Source: Anabaena subtropica FACHB-260 (lineage in GTDB: Bacteria; Cyanobacteriota; Cyanobacteriia; Cyanobacteriales; Nostocaceae). Taken from it: DNA of 64,000 bases. Shown here in pieces: positions 27,495 to 39,202 of the stretch. A model generated the notes under the pieces. The model saw only the letters and a program-made list of their open reading frames with translations, searched no databases and was not told the origin of the DNA. The stretch is from NCBI RefSeq assembly GCF_014697105.1, contig NZ_JACJRF010000011.1, forward strand, positions 1-64,000, in the 5' to 3' direction. The translations under genes and the position numbers were made by a program. The stretch's first letter is position 1; every line of letters starts with the position of its first letter.

Positions 27495-28204
27495 AACTTG
27501 CTAGTTTAGCTTTTAGGTTAAAGTAAAATAAATCAACCGTTAGGAGGACAAAAATATGCTAAAATTAATCCCTCCAAAACATTTTGTGTGCGTCATAATG
27601 ATAAAGGAAGGAACTGAAAACTCCTAAGCTTGATTTTGTGAAGTTATCAACTTGACCATCCTCCTACCTCTACAAGTGGATGATCTCAATGTTTAACTAA
27701 ACCTAACAATCACATTGAGATAGACCTCGAGTACAAATTGCCTGTTTCGGATTGAACCTATAGAAAATTATTAAAAGAAATTGCCTTGTGATTAAAACCC
27801 AGCAAAATCAGGCCATTTTAATTCAAAACCTCCATAATGCGGCTCATCGGCTTAGTCCTTGGGTATCACCGTAAATACAAACCGGGTATTGCAGATACTC
27901 TGGTCTAGAGTTGCAGCAAGTTAAAGCGCTTTTGGGAGGAGAAGTGAGGAAAAGAAACAAAATTCAGACATATCTCAAACAACTGCTGTTGGGGAATCGC
28001 CTGCATCGCTGGATAGAAATGCCCTTGACTGGCAATTGGGGGTTATTACCCCCCTTGTCAAAATCGCACTCTCCAGCTTCAATTGCTGCGTTTGCCATTG
28101 CCTGTAAATAATCAGGTGAGCATAGAGGATAAGTTCCCAAACGGCTACGGACACTAACTGTAGTGTCATCTAAAAAATTTAACCAGGTTGACAAAGGTAG
28201 AGGC
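27495..28204. other. 710-bp intergenic region before rpoB
   Basis: This region holds the rpoB promoter and a long leader. GGGGG-TTATTA-CCCCC (28038-28054), flanked by TTGAC/GTCAA, forms a strong extended hairpin. ACGGACACT occurs at 28147. An 80-codon antisense frame (28206-27964) and a 66-codon plus-strand frame (27911-28111) overlap here, but neither looks like a real protein. Confidence 0.5.
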
Positions 28205-31200
28205 ATGATTAGCGAAAATTATATTGAACCCGCCTTTTTGTTGCCCGACTTGATTGAAATCCAGCGTTCGAGCTTTCGCTGGTTTTTAGAAGAAGGGCTG
28301 ATCGAAGAACTTAACTCCTTTAGTCCTATTACAGACTATACAGGCAAATTAGAACTGCATTTTTTAGGACATAATTACAGATTAAAGGAGCCAAAGTACA
28401 GCGTCGAAGAATCGAAACGCCGGGATAGTACCTATGCTGTACAAATGTATGTCCCTACCCGCCTATTGAACAAAGAAACAGGGGACATCAAAGAGCAAGA
28501 AGTATTTATCGGGGATCTGCCTTTGATGACCGATCGCGGAACGTTTATTATTAACGGAGCCGAACGGGTAATTGTCAATCAGATTGTGCGATCGCCTGGA
28601 GTTTACTACAAATCAGAAATCGACAAAAACGGTCGCCGGACATATTCAGCTTCGCTCATCCCCAACCGGGGCGCATGGTTGAAATTTGAAACAGACCGGA
28701 ACGATTTGGTGTGGGTACGCATCGACAAAACCCGCAAACTCTCAGCCCAAGTACTTTTAAAAGCTTTAGGACTCTCAGATAACGAAATCTTTGATGCCCT
28801 GCGCCACCCAGAGTACTTCCAGAAAACCATCGAAAAAGAAGGACAGTTTTCTGAAGAAGAAGCCCTGATGGAGTTATATCGTAAACTCCGTCCCGGTGAA
28901 CCACCAACCGTATTAGGTGGACAACAACTGTTAGATTCTCGCTTCTTCGACCCAAAACGTTATGACTTGGGTCGAGTTGGTAGATATAAACTCAACAAAA
29001 AACTCCGCCTCTCAGTCCCCGATACAGTCCGAGTCCTCACCTCTGGCGATATCTTGGCAGCAGTCGATTATCTCATCAACCTGGAATACGATATCGGCAG
29101 CATCGACGACATTGACCACTTAGGTAATCGTCGAGTCAGAAGTGTGGGTGAATTGCTGCAAAACCAAGTCAGGGTTGGTTTAAACCGATTAGAACGGATT
29201 ATTCGGGAACGTATGACCGTATCCGACGCAGAAGTATTAACACCAGCATCCTTGGTTAACCCCAAACCATTGGTAGCAGCCATCAAGGAATTTTTTGGTT
29301 CCAGCCAATTAAGTCAGTTCATGGATCAAACTAATCCTTTAGCCGAACTGACCCACAAACGGCGTCTGTCAGCCCTTGGCCCTGGTGGTTTAACCAGAGA
29401 ACGGGCAGGTTTTGCCGTGCGAGATATCCACCCCTCCCACTACGGTCGGATTTGTCCCATTGAAACACCAGAAGGCCCCAACGCCGGACTGATTGGTTCC
29501 TTAGCAACCCACGCCCGTGTTAACCAGTACGGCTTCTTAGAAACTCCATTTAGACCGGTGGAAAATGGACAAGTGAAATTTGACCAAGCCGCCGTTTACA
29601 TGACCGCCGATGAGGAAGACGACCTGCGGGTAGCACCAGGAGATATCCCTGTAGATGAAAATGGTTACATCATTGGTCCCCAAGTACCAGTCCGCTATCG
29701 TCAAGAATTCTCCACCACCACGCCAGAACAAGTAGACTACGTAGCCGTATCCCCAGTACAAATCGTCTCCGTAGCTACTAGTATGATTCCCTTCTTGGAA
29801 CATGACGACGCTAACCGCGCCCTCATGGGTTCCAATATGCAACGGCAAGCAGTACCCCTACTCAAGCCGGAGCGTCCGTTGGTGGGGACAGGCTTAGAAG
29901 CCCAAGGTGCGCGAGATTCCGGAATGGTAATTGTCTCTCGGACTGATGGGGATGTAGTTTACGTAGATGCGACAGAAATTCGCGTCAGAGTCAGTGGACA
30001 ACTACCAGCAGCCAGTGGCAAAACAACCGACAACGGACAACTGACAACTCACAAGGGACAAGAAATTAGGTACACCATATCCAAGTACCAACGCTCTAAC
30101 CAAGATACCTGTCTCAACCAAAAACCTTTGGTACGGATTGGTGAGCGTGTAGTAGCTGGTCAGGTATTAGCCGATGGTTCCTCCACAGAAGGCGGAGAAC
30201 TAGCATTAGGTCAAAACATTGTCGTCGCTTATATGCCTTGGGAAGGCTATAACTACGAAGACGCGATTTTGATCTCCGAGCGACTAGTACAGGATGATAT
30301 TTATACCTCAATACACATCGAAAAATATGAAATTGAGGCTAGACAAACCAAACTAGGACCAGAAGAAATCACCAGAGAAATTCCCAACGTCGGGGAAGAT
30401 GCCCTACGTCAGTTAGATGAACAGGGAATTATTCGCATCGGAGCTTGGGTAGAAGCAGGAGATATCCTAGTTGGCAAAGTTACACCCAAAGGGGAATCTG
30501 ACCAACCACCAGAAGAAAAGCTATTGAGAGCGATTTTCGGGGAAAAAGCGCGGGACGTGCGCGATAATTCTCTCCGTGTACCCAACGGTGAAAAAGGACG
30601 TGTTGTAGACGTGCGCCTATTTACCCGCGAACAAGGAGATGAATTACCACCGGGAGCCAACATGGTAGTCCGGGTGTATGTAGCCCAGAAGCGTAAAATC
30701 CAAGTTGGCGACAAAATGGCAGGTCGTCACGGGAATAAAGGGATTATTTCCCGCATATTACCCCTAGAAGATATGCCTTATTTGCCCGATGGCTCCACTG
30801 TAGATATCGTCCTCAATCCCTTGGGTGTACCCAGCCGGATGAACGTTGGACAAGTATTTGAATGTCTGTTGGGTTGGGCTGGTCATACTTTGGGTGTGCG
30901 GTTTAAGATTACTCCCTTCGATGAAATGTATGGTGAAGAGTCATCCCGCCGCATCGTGCATGGCAAGCTGCAAGAAGCTAGGGATGAAACAGGCAAGGAT
31001 TGGGTGTATAACCCAGATGACCCTGGCAAGATCATGGTGTATGACGGTCGTACAGGTGAAGCTTTCGACCGACCAGTAACTATAGGTGTGGCTTATATGC
31101 TGAAGCTGGTACACCTAGTAGACGACAAGATTCACGCTCGTTCTACAGGACCTTACTCCTTGGTTACTCAACAACCCTTGGGAGGAAAAGCCCAACAAGG

Positions 31201-31558
31201 TGGTCAGCGCTTTGGAGAAATGGAAGTATGGGCATTGGAAGCCTTCGGTGCAGCTTATACATTGCAGGAATTGCTGACTGTGAAATCAGACGATATGCAG
31301 GGACGGAACGAAGCATTAAATGCGATCGTTAAAGGTAAGGCTATTCCCAGACCAGGAACACCAGAATCCTTTAAGGTGTTGATGCGAGAACTACAATCCT
31401 TGGGGTTAGACATCGCTGTACACAAAGTAGAGACTCAAGCGGATGGTAGTTCCTTAGATGTAGAAGTTGATCTAATGGCAGACCAATCAGCTCGTCGCAC
31501 ACCACCCCGACCAACATACGAATCGCTCTCCCGCGAATCACTGGACGATGATGAGTAG
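28205..31558 (+). CDS. rpoB: RNA polymerase beta subunit
   Basis: This 1117-residue catalytic subunit of RNA polymerase has typical blocks: [21 protein letters not shown] at the start, [35 protein letters not shown] (rifampicin region), [12 protein letters not shown] and the C-terminal [24 protein letters not shown]. It starts at ATG 28205 after AAGGTAGAGG; the frame open to 28163 is not used. Residues about 595-617 are an extra segment encoded by heptamer repeats (three units at 30029-30049), in a surface loop between two conserved blocks. rpoC1 and rpoC2 follow, forming the rpoBC1C2 operon. Confidence 0.98.
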   Translation: MISENYIEPAFLLPDLIEIQRSSFRWFLEEGLIEELNSFSPITDYTGKLELHFLGHNYRLKEPKYSVEESKRRDSTYAVQMYVPTRLLNKETGDIKEQEVFIGDLPLMTDRGTFIINGAERVIVNQIVRSPGVYYKSEIDKNGRRTYSASLIPNRGAWLKFETDRNDLVWVRIDKTRKLSAQVLLKALGLSDNEIFDALRHPEYFQKTIEKEGQFSEEEALMELYRKLRPGEPPTVLGGQQLLDSRFFDPKRYDLGRVGRYKLNKKLRLSVPDTVRVLTSGDILAAVDYLINLEYDIGSIDDIDHLGNRRVRSVGELLQNQVRVGLNRLERIIRERMTVSDAEVLTPASLVNPKPLVAAIKEFFGSSQLSQFMDQTNPLAELTHKRRLSALGPGGLTRERAGFAVRDIHPSHYGRICPIETPEGPNAGLIGSLATHARVNQYGFLETPFRPVENGQVKFDQAAVYMTADEEDDLRVAPGDIPVDENGYIIGPQVPVRYRQEFSTTTPEQVDYVAVSPVQIVSVATSMIPFLEHDDANRALMGSNMQRQAVPLLKPERPLVGTGLEAQGARDSGMVIVSRTDGDVVYVDATEIRVRVSGQLPAASGKTTDNGQLTTHKGQEIRYTISKYQRSNQDTCLNQKPLVRIGERVVAGQVLADGSSTEGGELALGQNIVVAYMPWEGYNYEDAILISERLVQDDIYTSIHIEKYEIEARQTKLGPEEITREIPNVGEDALRQLDEQGIIRIGAWVEAGDILVGKVTPKGESDQPPEEKLLRAIFGEKARDVRDNSLRVPNGEKGRVVDVRLFTREQGDELPPGANMVVRVYVAQKRKIQVGDKMAGRHGNKGIISRILPLEDMPYLPDGSTVDIVLNPLGVPSRMNVGQVFECLLGWAGHTLGVRFKITPFDEMYGEESSRRIVHGKLQEARDETGKDWVYNPDDPGKIMVYDGRTGEAFDRPVTIGVAYMLKLVHLVDDKIHARSTGPYSLVTQQPLGGKAQQGGQRFGEMEVWALEAFGAAYTLQELLTVKSDDMQGRNEALNAIVKGKAIPRPGTPESFKVLMRELQSLGLDIAVHKVETQADGSSLDVEVDLMADQSARRTPPRPTYESLSRESLDDDE

Positions 31559-31681
31559 AGAGTGCTGAGTGCTGAGTGCCGAGTTTTCTACTCAGCACTC
31601 AGAGCTTAACAATCTCTTGATTCATTACTTTTAACTGAATAATTTACTCAAAACTCATAATTCAGAACTCAGCACTTAAGT
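31559..31681 (+). repeat. Repeat-derived spacer between rpoB and rpoC1
   Basis: GAGTGCTGAG (31560-31569) repeats at once (GTGCTGAGTGCCGAG) and pairs with CTCAGCACTC at 31591-31600, making a ten-pair hairpin. Further AACTCAGCACTTA-like copies run up to the rpoC1 ATG at 31682. No T-run follows, so read-through within the operon is expected. Confidence 0.75.
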
Positions 31682-33559
31682 ATGAGACCAGCCCAAACTA
31701 ATCAGTTTGACTACGTTAAAATCGGCTTGGCATCACCAGAACGTATCCGCCAATGGGGTGAGCGTACACTACCCAATGGTCAGGTTGTAGGTGAAGTTAC
31801 CAAACCAGAAACGATTAATTACAGGACTCTCAAGCCGGAAATGGATGGCTTGTTTTGTGAGCGCATATTTGGCCCTGCTAAAGATTGGGAATGCCACTGT
31901 GGTAAGTATAAGAGAGTCCGCCATAGAGGAATTGTGTGTGAGCGTTGTGGCGTAGAAGTTACCGAGTCACGGGTACGCCGTCATCGCATGGGGTATATCA
32001 AGCTTGCAGCCCCAGTAGCCCACGTTTGGTATCTCAAAGGGATTCCTAGTTATATAGCTATTCTTCTAGATATGCCCTTGCGGGATGTGGAGCAGATTGT
32101 ATATTTCAACTCTTATGTTGTTCTCAGTCCTGGTAATGCCGAAACTTTAACCTACAAGCAACTACTGAGTGAAGACCAGTGGTTAGAAATTGAAGACCAA
32201 ATCTATAGTGAAGATTCTCAGCTACAAGGTGTAGAGGTAGGTATCGGAGCTGAAGCACTGTTGCGCTTGCTCGCTGATATTAATTTAGAGCAAGAAGCAG
32301 AAAGCCTGCGGGAAGAAATTGGTAGTGCTAAAGGGCAAAAACGAGCAAAACTGATCAAGCGTCTACGGGTAATTGACAATTTCATCGCTACAGGCTCTAA
32401 ACCAGAGTGGATGGTGATGACAGTCATTCCCGTAATTCCACCAGATTTGCGCCCAATGGTGCAGTTAGATGGTGGACGATTTGCCACCAGTGACTTGAAT
32501 GATTTGTATCGTCGGGTAATTAACCGAAATAATCGTTTGGCACGGCTGCAAGAGATTTTAGCGCCTGAAATTATTGTGCGAAATGAAAAGCGGATGCTGC
32601 AAGAAGCAGTAGACGCTTTAATTGACAACGGTCGTCGCGGACGTACAGTAGTCGGGGCCAATAACCGACCCCTGAAATCTTTATCTGACATTATTGAGGG
32701 TAAGCAAGGACGTTTCCGGCAAAACTTGTTGGGTAAACGGGTTGACTATTCTGGACGTTCTGTAATTGTGGTGGGGCCAAAGCTGAAGATTCACCAGTGC
32801 GGTTTGCCCAGAGAAATGGCAATTGAACTATTCCAGCCATTTGTGATTAATCGCCTGATTCGTAGCGGTATGGTGAACAACATCAAAGCTGCGAAAAAGC
32901 TGATCTCTCGCAATGACCCTAGTGTTTGGGATGTACTGGAAGAGGTGATTGAAGGACACCCAGTCATGCTCAACCGTGCGCCTACCTTGCACCGTTTGGG
33001 TATTCAGGCTTTTGAACCGATTTTGGTGGAAGGTCGCGCTATTCAACTCCATCCTTTGGTGTGTCCCGCATTTAACGCTGACTTTGACGGTGACCAAATG
33101 GCGGTACACGTCCCTCTATCTTTGGAAAGTCAGGCTGAAGCAAGACTGCTGATGCTGGCTTCTAATAATATTTTGTCACCAGCTACAGGTAGACCAATTA
33201 TCACACCTAGCCAAGACATGGTATTGGGAGCCTATTACCTGACGGCGGAAAATCCAGGTGCTAACAAAGGTGCGGGGAATTATTTTGCTTCTCTGGATGA
33301 CGTAATTATGGCCTTCCAGCAAGAGCAAATTGACTTGCACGCTTACATCTACGTAAGGTTTGACGGGGAAGTAGAATCTGATCAACCAGATACAGAACCT
33401 CTGGAAGTGACAAATAACGAAGATGGTAGCCGGACTGTACTTTACAAGTATCGCCGAGTGAGGGAAGACGCTCAGGGAAATTTAATTTCTCAGTATATAC
33501 GCACAACTCCAGGTCGCGTTATTTACAATAAAGCGATTCAAGAAGCACTTGCCAGTTAG
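31682..33559 (+). CDS. rpoC1: RNA polymerase gamma subunit (N-terminal part of beta')
   Basis: This 625-residue subunit is the cyanobacterial/plastid gamma subunit, equivalent to the N-terminal part of beta'. The zinc ligands [20 protein letters not shown] are near residues 71-90, and the catalytic magnesium motif NADFDGDQM is at 465-473. The split of beta' into RpoC1 and RpoC2 is a cyanobacterial signature. The start codon follows directly on a repeat unit with no clear ribosome-binding site. A 157-codon antisense frame inside it is a shadow. Confidence 0.98.
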   Translation: MRPAQTNQFDYVKIGLASPERIRQWGERTLPNGQVVGEVTKPETINYRTLKPEMDGLFCERIFGPAKDWECHCGKYKRVRHRGIVCERCGVEVTESRVRRHRMGYIKLAAPVAHVWYLKGIPSYIAILLDMPLRDVEQIVYFNSYVVLSPGNAETLTYKQLLSEDQWLEIEDQIYSEDSQLQGVEVGIGAEALLRLLADINLEQEAESLREEIGSAKGQKRAKLIKRLRVIDNFIATGSKPEWMVMTVIPVIPPDLRPMVQLDGGRFATSDLNDLYRRVINRNNRLARLQEILAPEIIVRNEKRMLQEAVDALIDNGRRGRTVVGANNRPLKSLSDIIEGKQGRFRQNLLGKRVDYSGRSVIVVGPKLKIHQCGLPREMAIELFQPFVINRLIRSGMVNNIKAAKKLISRNDPSVWDVLEEVIEGHPVMLNRAPTLHRLGIQAFEPILVEGRAIQLHPLVCPAFNADFDGDQMAVHVPLSLESQAEARLLMLASNNILSPATGRPIITPSQDMVLGAYYLTAENPGANKGAGNYFASLDDVIMAFQQEQIDLHAYIYVRFDGEVESDQPDTEPLEVTNNEDGSRTVLYKYRRVREDAQGNLISQYIRTTPGRVIYNKAIQEALAS

Positions 33560-33611
33560 TCAAGAGTCCCAAGTCAATAGTCCATTAGTAAAAACTAGGG
33601 ACTGTTGACTT

Positions 33612-33660
33612 AATGACCAATGACTAATGACCAATGACTAAGGATTAATGACTAATGACT
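33612..33660 (+). repeat. Seven tandem heptamers overlapping the rpoC2 start
   Basis: From 33612: AATGACC, AATGACT, AATGACC, AATGACT, AAGGATT, AATGACT, AATGACT. The last unit contains the rpoC2 ATG (33655). The odd fifth unit contains AAGGA, which lies ten bases before that ATG and can serve as ribosome-binding site. Confidence 0.85.
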
Positions 33661-36600
33661 AACGAAAAGATGATTTTTCGCAATCGCGTCGTTGACAAAG
33701 GTCAACTGAGAAATTTGATTTCTTGGGCGTTTACCCACTATGGGACAGCCCGTACAGCAGTGATGGCGGATAAATTGAAAGATTTAGGCTTTCGCTATGC
33801 TACCAGGGCTGGGGTTTCTATTAGTGTTGATGACTTGATGGTGCCACCAAGTAAGCGGAGCCTTTTGGAAGCAGCTGAAGAAGAAATTCGTGCTACTGAA
33901 GTCCGTTACCAAAGGGGTGAAATTACGGAAGTAGAACGGTTCCAAAAAGTAATTGATACCTGGAATGGTACTAGTGAAGCACTCAAGGACGAAGTAGTAG
34001 TTCACTTCAAACAAAATAATCCTCTGAACTCTGTCTACATGATGGCTTTCTCTGGCGCACGGGGTAATATCTCCCAGGTGCGTCAGTTGGTAGGAATGCG
34101 GGGTTTGATGGCAGATCCTCAAGGGGAAATTATTGACTTACCCATCAAAACTAACTTCCGTGAAGGTCTGACTGTCACAGAGTATATTATCTCGTCTTAT
34201 GGTGCGAGAAAAGGGCTGGTAGATACAGCGTTACGTACCGCCGACTCTGGCTATCTCACCCGTCGTCTTGTGGATGTATCCCAGGATGTGATCATTCGGG
34301 AGATTGATTGTGGGACTACTAGAGGGATTCCCGTCCGACCGATGACCGAAGGGAGTAAAACCTTAATCAAGCTGTCTACACGTTTGTTAGGACGGGTAGT
34401 GGGAGAAGATGTTATCCATCCCAAAACAAAAGAAGTAATTGCGCCGCGCAACACTCCAATTTCTGACGACTTAGCTAAAGAAATTGAAAAGGCTGGGGTG
34501 GCAGAAGTTGTAGTGCGATCGCCTCTGACCTGTGAAGCTGCCCGTTCCGTGTGTCAACACTGCTACGGCTGGAGTTTGGCTCACGCCAAAATGGTAGACT
34601 TAGGTGAAGCCGTCGGAATTATTGCTGCCCAAAGTATCGGTGAACCAGGAACCCAGCTGACCATGCGGACATTCCACACTGGTGGTGTGTTTACTGGAGA
34701 AGTGGCACAACAAGTCCGTTCCAAAATGGATGGGACAATCAAACTACCCCGGAAACTGCGGACAAGAACCCATCGTACCCGCCACGGGGAAGATGCCTTG
34801 TTTGTGGAAAGCAATGGAATCATGATTCTGGAACCACGCAAAGAAGGTTCGGAAACTCCACCGCCTCAAGAAATTCATGTGACCCAAGGTTCCACAATAT
34901 ATATAGTTGATGGACAACAGGTCAAACAAGGTCAATTGTTGGCAGAAGTAGCCCTCGGTGGTCGTACTACCCGGACTAATACAGAAAAAGCTGTAAAAGA
35001 TGTGGCTTCTGACTTAGCAGGGGAAGTGAAGTTTGCCGAAGTCGTTCCTGAACAAAAAACCGACCGTCAAGGTAACACTACCACTACAGCCGCTAGGGGT
35101 GGTTTGATTTGGATTCTATCAGGGGAAGTGTATAACTTACCACCAGGAGCCGAATTAGTAGTTAAAAATGGCGATCGCGTCGAGACTAACGGTGTATTAG
35201 CAGAAACCAAGTTAACAAGTATACACGGTGGTGTGGTACGTTTGCCTGAAGCTACCCCAGGTAAGAGTACTAGAGAAATTGAGATCATCACCGCTTCTGT
35301 AGTCTTAGACCAAGCAACTGTTACCGTTCAGAGTTCCCAAGGACGTAACAACTACTTAGTTAGCACTGGCAACAACCAAGTATTTAACTTACGGGCAACA
35401 CCAGGCACAAAAGTGCAGAATGGTCAAGTAGTAGCCGAGTTAATTGATGACCGCTATCGGACAACCACGGGTGGTTTTCTGAAATTTGCGGGCGTGGAAG
35501 TCCAGAAGAAAGGCAAAGCGAAGCTTGGTTATGAAGTGGTGCAAGGCGGTACACTGTTATGGATTCCCGAAGAAACCCACGAAGTTAACAAAGATATCTC
35601 CTTGCTGTTGGTAGAAGATGGTCAGTTCGTGGAAGCTGGCACTGAAGTCGTCAAAGACATCTTCTGTCAAAACAGTGGTGTAGTAGAAGTCACCCAGAAA
35701 AACGACATTCTACGGGAAGTCGTGATTAAGCCTGGTGAACTGCTAATGGTAGATGACCCAGAAGCAGTGATTGGTCGAGATAACACCCTGCTGCAACCAG
35801 GAGAAGAACTCTTGGGACAAGTTGCCACAGAACTGCGATACATCCAGTATGTAGAATCTCCAGAAGGCCCAGCACTATTGAGCCGTCCAGTTGTAGAGTT
35901 TGCAGTTCCTACTAATCCTGATGTGCCATCCACTACATCTGTTAGTCAGCAAACTGGACGTTCAATTCAAATGCGGGCAGTACAAAGACTGCCTTACAAA
36001 GATTCAGAACGGGTCAAATCTGTGGAAGGTGTAGAACTGCTACGTACCCAATTAGTATTGGAAATTGAGCAGGAAGGCGAACAAGAACACAATGCGTCTC
36101 CCCTAGCAGCAGACATTGAATTAATACCCGACCCAGAAGATGCAGATGTTCAGCGCTTGCAGCTAGTGATTTTGGAATCCTTAGTTCTGCGTCGTGACAT
36201 TGCCGCAGATGCTACCCAAGGTAGTACTCAAACTAGCCTAGAAGTACAAGATGGACAAACCATTGTCCCTGGTTCTGTAGTTGCCCGTACCCAAATCTTA
36301 TCTAAAGAAGGTGGGATTGTTCGGGGAGTACAGAAGGGAAGCGAAGCTGTGCGTCGTTGTTTAGTCCTGCGACACAGTGACATGGCAACATTGAATATCA
36401 GCAGCCAACCCAAAGTCAAAGCAGGTGATTTGATAGTTGCAGGTGCAGAACTTGCCCCTGGTGTGTTTGCTGAAGAATCTGGACAAATTGTCGCAGTGAA
36501 AAATGCTGCCGAACGTTCAACCACTCAGGACGCAGCACTTAGCACTCAGAACTATGCTGTTACTATTCGTGCTGGTCGTCCCTATCGAGTCAGCCCTGGT

Positions 36601-37710
36601 GCAGTCTTGCAGATAGAAGATGGTGATTTGGTACAACGGGGCGATAACTTAGTACTACTAGTGTTTGAACGGGCAAAAACTGGAGACATCATCCAAGGTT
36701 TGCCCCGGATTGAGGAACTACTAGAAGCCCGGAAACCCAAAGAAGCTTGTATCTTAGCAAAACGAAGTGGGGAAGTTAAGGTAGTCTACGGTGATGGTGA
36801 TGAAGCGATCGCCATCAAAGTTGTAGAATCCAATGGGGTAGTCACAGATTATCCTCTCGGCCCTGGGCAGAACCTAGCCATGCCAGATGGCTCTATTGTC
36901 ACAGCCGGACAACCCTTGAGTGACGGCCCTTCCAACCCCCACGAAATACTGGAAGTATTCTTCAGCTTGGGTTCGGAAGATGGGATTTATGCTTGCGCCA
37001 GCCACGCTTTACAAAAGGTACAAACATTCTTAGTGAATGAAGTACAGATGGTTTACCAATCCCAAGGTATTGACATCGCCGACAAGCACATTGAAGTAAT
37101 TGTGCGCCAAATGACCAACAAAGTACGGATTGATGATGGTGGCGATACTACCATGCTTCCCGGTGAGTTGGTAGAATTGCGCCAAGTAGAGCAAGTAAAC
37201 GAAGCGATGGCAATTACTGGCGGTGCCAGAGCGCAATACACACCAGTATTATTAGGTATTACCAAAGCATCGTTGAATACAGATAGCTTTATTTCTGCTG
37301 CATCCTTCCAAGAAACAACGCGGGTTCTCACCGAAGCAGCCATTGAAGGAAAATCTGATTGGTTGCGTGGTTTGAAAGAAAACGTGATTATCGGACGATT
37401 GATTCCGGCGGGAACTGGTTACAACACTTATGATGAACCTGGTGCGCTCGAAGATTATTCTACTCTGGAAACTACTAGTGTCTTGGATGAAACCGATGAC
37501 CCATTAGATATGGTGTTAGATGACCGCACAGCTCGCGCCTACAACTTAGATACTCCTGGTCTTGGGGAAAACGGATTTAATAATCGGCGCTCAATTCTAG
37601 ATGATGATGAATTGATTGCTGATGAAATCCATGACCTCGTAGAAGTAGAAGATGAAGCAGATGATGATTACGAGGATGATGATGAAGACGAAGACGATTT
37701 TGAAGACTAA
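33655..37710 (+). CDS. rpoC2: RNA polymerase beta' subunit (C-terminal part)
   Basis: This 1351-residue subunit is the C-terminal part of beta'. The N-terminal block [19 protein letters not shown], the bridge/trigger-region block [30 protein letters not shown] and a zinc cluster (C…[11 protein letters not shown] near 295-305) are clear. It also carries the large SI3 insertion typical of cyanobacteria (about 345-980, many barrel-sandwich repeats) and an acidic tail. Residues about 951-967 ([12 protein letters not shown]) are encoded by an ACTCAG/GCACT repeat at 36520-36552 like the one between rpoB and rpoC1. The start may be ATG 33655 (in the heptamer array) or ATG 33670, since MIFRNRV is the conserved start. 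Confidence 0.97.
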   Translation: MTNEKMIFRNRVVDKGQLRNLISWAFTHYGTARTAVMADKLKDLGFRYATRAGVSISVDDLMVPPSKRSLLEAAEEEIRATEVRYQRGEITEVERFQKVIDTWNGTSEALKDEVVVHFKQNNPLNSVYMMAFSGARGNISQVRQLVGMRGLMADPQGEIIDLPIKTNFREGLTVTEYIISSYGARKGLVDTALRTADSGYLTRRLVDVSQDVIIREIDCGTTRGIPVRPMTEGSKTLIKLSTRLLGRVVGEDVIHPKTKEVIAPRNTPISDDLAKEIEKAGVAEVVVRSPLTCEAARSVCQHCYGWSLAHAKMVDLGEAVGIIAAQSIGEPGTQLTMRTFHTGGVFTGEVAQQVRSKMDGTIKLPRKLRTRTHRTRHGEDALFVESNGIMILEPRKEGSETPPPQEIHVTQGSTIYIVDGQQVKQGQLLAEVALGGRTTRTNTEKAVKDVASDLAGEVKFAEVVPEQKTDRQGNTTTTAARGGLIWILSGEVYNLPPGAELVVKNGDRVETNGVLAETKLTSIHGGVVRLPEATPGKSTREIEIITASVVLDQATVTVQSSQGRNNYLVSTGNNQVFNLRATPGTKVQNGQVVAELIDDRYRTTTGGFLKFAGVEVQKKGKAKLGYEVVQGGTLLWIPEETHEVNKDISLLLVEDGQFVEAGTEVVKDIFCQNSGVVEVTQKNDILREVVIKPGELLMVDDPEAVIGRDNTLLQPGEELLGQVATELRYIQYVESPEGPALLSRPVVEFAVPTNPDVPSTTSVSQQTGRSIQMRAVQRLPYKDSERVKSVEGVELLRTQLVLEIEQEGEQEHNASPLAADIELIPDPEDADVQRLQLVILESLVLRRDIAADATQGSTQTSLEVQDGQTIVPGSVVARTQILSKEGGIVRGVQKGSEAVRRCLVLRHSDMATLNISSQPKVKAGDLIVAGAELAPGVFAEESGQIVAVKNAAERSTTQDAALSTQNYAVTIRAGRPYRVSPGAVLQIEDGDLVQRGDNLVLLVFERAKTGDIIQGLPRIEELLEARKPKEACILAKRSGEVKVVYGDGDEAIAIKVVESNGVVTDYPLGPGQNLAMPDGSIVTAGQPLSDGPSNPHEILEVFFSLGSEDGIYACASHALQKVQTFLVNEVQMVYQSQGIDIADKHIEVIVRQMTNKVRIDDGGDTTMLPGELVELRQVEQVNEAMAITGGARAQYTPVLLGITKASLNTDSFISAASFQETTRVLTEAAIEGKSDWLRGLKENVIIGRLIPAGTGYNTYDEPGALEDYSTLETTSVLDETDDPLDMVLDDRTARAYNLDTPGLGENGFNNRRSILDDDELIADEIHDLVEVEDEADDDYEDDDEDEDDFED

Positions 37711-37734
37711 GGTCTAACAGTCACAATTTAAATT

Positions 37735-37769
37735 AAAAAGGCAAAAGAAGTAATTCTTTTGCCTTTTTT
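37735..37769 (+). terminator. rpoBC1C2 operon terminator
   Basis: AAAAAGGCAAAAGAA, then GTAA, then TTCTTTTGCCTTTTTT: a 14-15 pair stem with a T-run on both strands. It probably works in both directions and also ends desB transcription from the opposite strand. Confidence 0.95.
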
Positions 37770-37777
37770 GAATTGAG

Positions 37778-38857
37778 CTATTGATTAGCTACTTTATGCT
37801 TTGAAGTGTAATATACTTTCCCACCAGTATCTGGTACAAAATGGCAACTCAAGCAAGAACGCCATAAAGACTGCCAAATTGGTTCCTCTGACTTACGGTA
37901 ATACTCACCCATAACTGGTTTAATCGCCTCAGTCGCCTGAAGCAAATTGTAGTGAGGGATATTCAAGAAGATGTGGTGCGCCACATGAGTACCGATATCG
38001 TGATGGATGTGATTCACTAAACCATAATTGCGGTCAATACTGGAAATTGCCCCTTTAAGGAAAGTCCAATCTTCGCCACGATACCAGGGAATATCAGCCT
38101 CAGTATGGTGTAAAAATGTCACCAAATCGAGCCAAATTACAAACACAAGATAGGGTGCAGCGTAGTATTTTAACAACCACATCCAACCCCATTGATAAGT
38201 GAGAAATCCTAGCAAACCAACCATGCAGGTCAAGAGGACAGTACTGGTGATGACATCCCATTTTTCTGATGGCTTGAACAGCGAACTACTAGGCAAAAAA
38301 TGAGAGCCTTCTTTATTAGGAGAACGCTTAAACAAATATACTGGATAAGCCAGTAAAAATGCGTAATAGCGTCCTATCTTTTGCCCCAATGGCATCTCCT
38401 TATATTGCGATTCCGTTACTGGATACCAGCTTTCGTCATTATCGATATTGCCAGTATTTTTGTGATGAGTTCTGTGACTAATTCGCCAACCGTGATACGG
38501 AACCAATATTGGTGTGTGAGTTAGATGCCCAACTAAATCATTGAGCCATTTATGTTTAGAAAAAGATTGGTGTCCACAGTCATGCCCGACCACAAATAAA
38601 GCCCAAAACATCGTTCCTTGCATGAGCCAGAAAATAGGCCAGAAATACCAAGAATCGAGATAATGAGCGACTGCATACAGCAAACCAACAATCAGCACAT
38701 CACGAAAAAAGTAAAACAGTGACTTGCTAACATTTGGTTGAAAACATTCAGCCGGAATAGCAGCTTTTAAATCTTGAAGAGTAAAAGGCAGTGTATTTGT
38801 ATTTGGTGACTGCTCAAAGTTAGGCGAATTATCAGAGGAGATGGTGGTTGATTGCAC
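37778..38857 (-). CDS. desB: Acyl-lipid omega-3 (Delta15) desaturase
   Basis: This 359-residue membrane di-iron desaturase adds the omega-3 double bond to 18-carbon acyl chains of membrane lipids. The three histidine boxes are HDCGHQ, HRTHH and HVAHH. Hydrophobic segments lie between them (FRDVLIVGLLYAV, FWALFVVGHDCG, YLVFVIWLDLVTFL). It is distinguished from the neighbouring desA by closer likeness to plant FAD3/7-type sequences (GWRISHRTHHKNTGNIDNDESWYPV). In other cyanobacteria desB is cold-induced. It lies with desA and desC on one strand, but gaps of 230-345 bp suggest separate promoters. The omega-3 assignment is by sequence look and synteny. Confidence 0.88.
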   Translation of the reverse strand: MQSTTISSDNSPNFEQSPNTNTLPFTLQDLKAAIPAECFQPNVSKSLFYFFRDVLIVGLLYAVAHYLDSWYFWPIFWLMQGTMFWALFVVGHDCGHQSFSKHKWLNDLVGHLTHTPILVPYHGWRISHRTHHKNTGNIDNDESWYPVTESQYKEMPLGQKIGRYYAFLLAYPVYLFKRSPNKEGSHFLPSSSLFKPSEKWDVITSTVLLTCMVGLLGFLTYQWGWMWLLKYYAAPYLVFVIWLDLVTFLHHTEADIPWYRGEDWTFLKGAISSIDRNYGLVNHIHHDIGTHVAHHIFLNIPHYNLLQATEAIKPVMGEYYRKSEEPIWQSLWRSCLSCHFVPDTGGKVYYTSKHKVANQ

Positions 38858-39028
38858 TTGATTCTGTTATTAGATTAAATCTGACTTTTTTGAGACATGA
38901 TAAATAGACTTCTGCAATGTCTGCGAAGCTATCTCTTGCACATTCAAGGACATAATGAAGAATTTAGAATCAATTTAGTGGAAAATAAAGCTACATCAGC
39001 CAGTTGGATTCTCACCTATTATGGCCTC

Positions 39029-39056
39029 TGACTCCTGATTCCTGATTCCTGACTTC
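39029..39056. repeat. Four tandem heptamers between desA and desB
   Basis: TGACTCC, TGATTCC, TGATTCC and TGACTTC follow without gaps inside the 345-bp desA-desB gap (38858-39202). The rest of the gap holds GGCAATTCAC (39073-39082) and its inverse-like GGGAATTGCC (39103-39112) and otherwise only the presumed desB promoter. Confidence 0.75.
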
Positions 39057-39202
39057 TTACTCAACATTTTCTGGCAATTCACATAGTAATCATTAGTGAA
39101 TCGGGAATTGCCAGATTGTTTCGAATTGATCCGAACAACAAGTTCTCTCTTAGCATGAGAGGCATAGGCTATTACCTAGCTAATGCTACTGGCTAAACTA
39201 AC

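Noticed and set aside
28147-28155. ACGGACACT before rpoB, and again at 55611
   Set aside because: They look like chance or unrelated copies of the 9-mer proposed as WYL operator; no paired arrangement is present. They lower confidence in that operator.
27964-28206. 80-codon antisense frame and a 66-codon sense frame (27911-28111) before rpoB
   Set aside because: They overlap each other, the strong hairpin at 28038-28054 and the rpoB ribosome-binding site, and neither shows a recognisable domain.
32218-32691. 157-codon antisense frame in rpoC1
   Set aside because: It is composed of Ser/Arg-rich low-complexity sequence, as expected for the reverse strand of a conserved gene.
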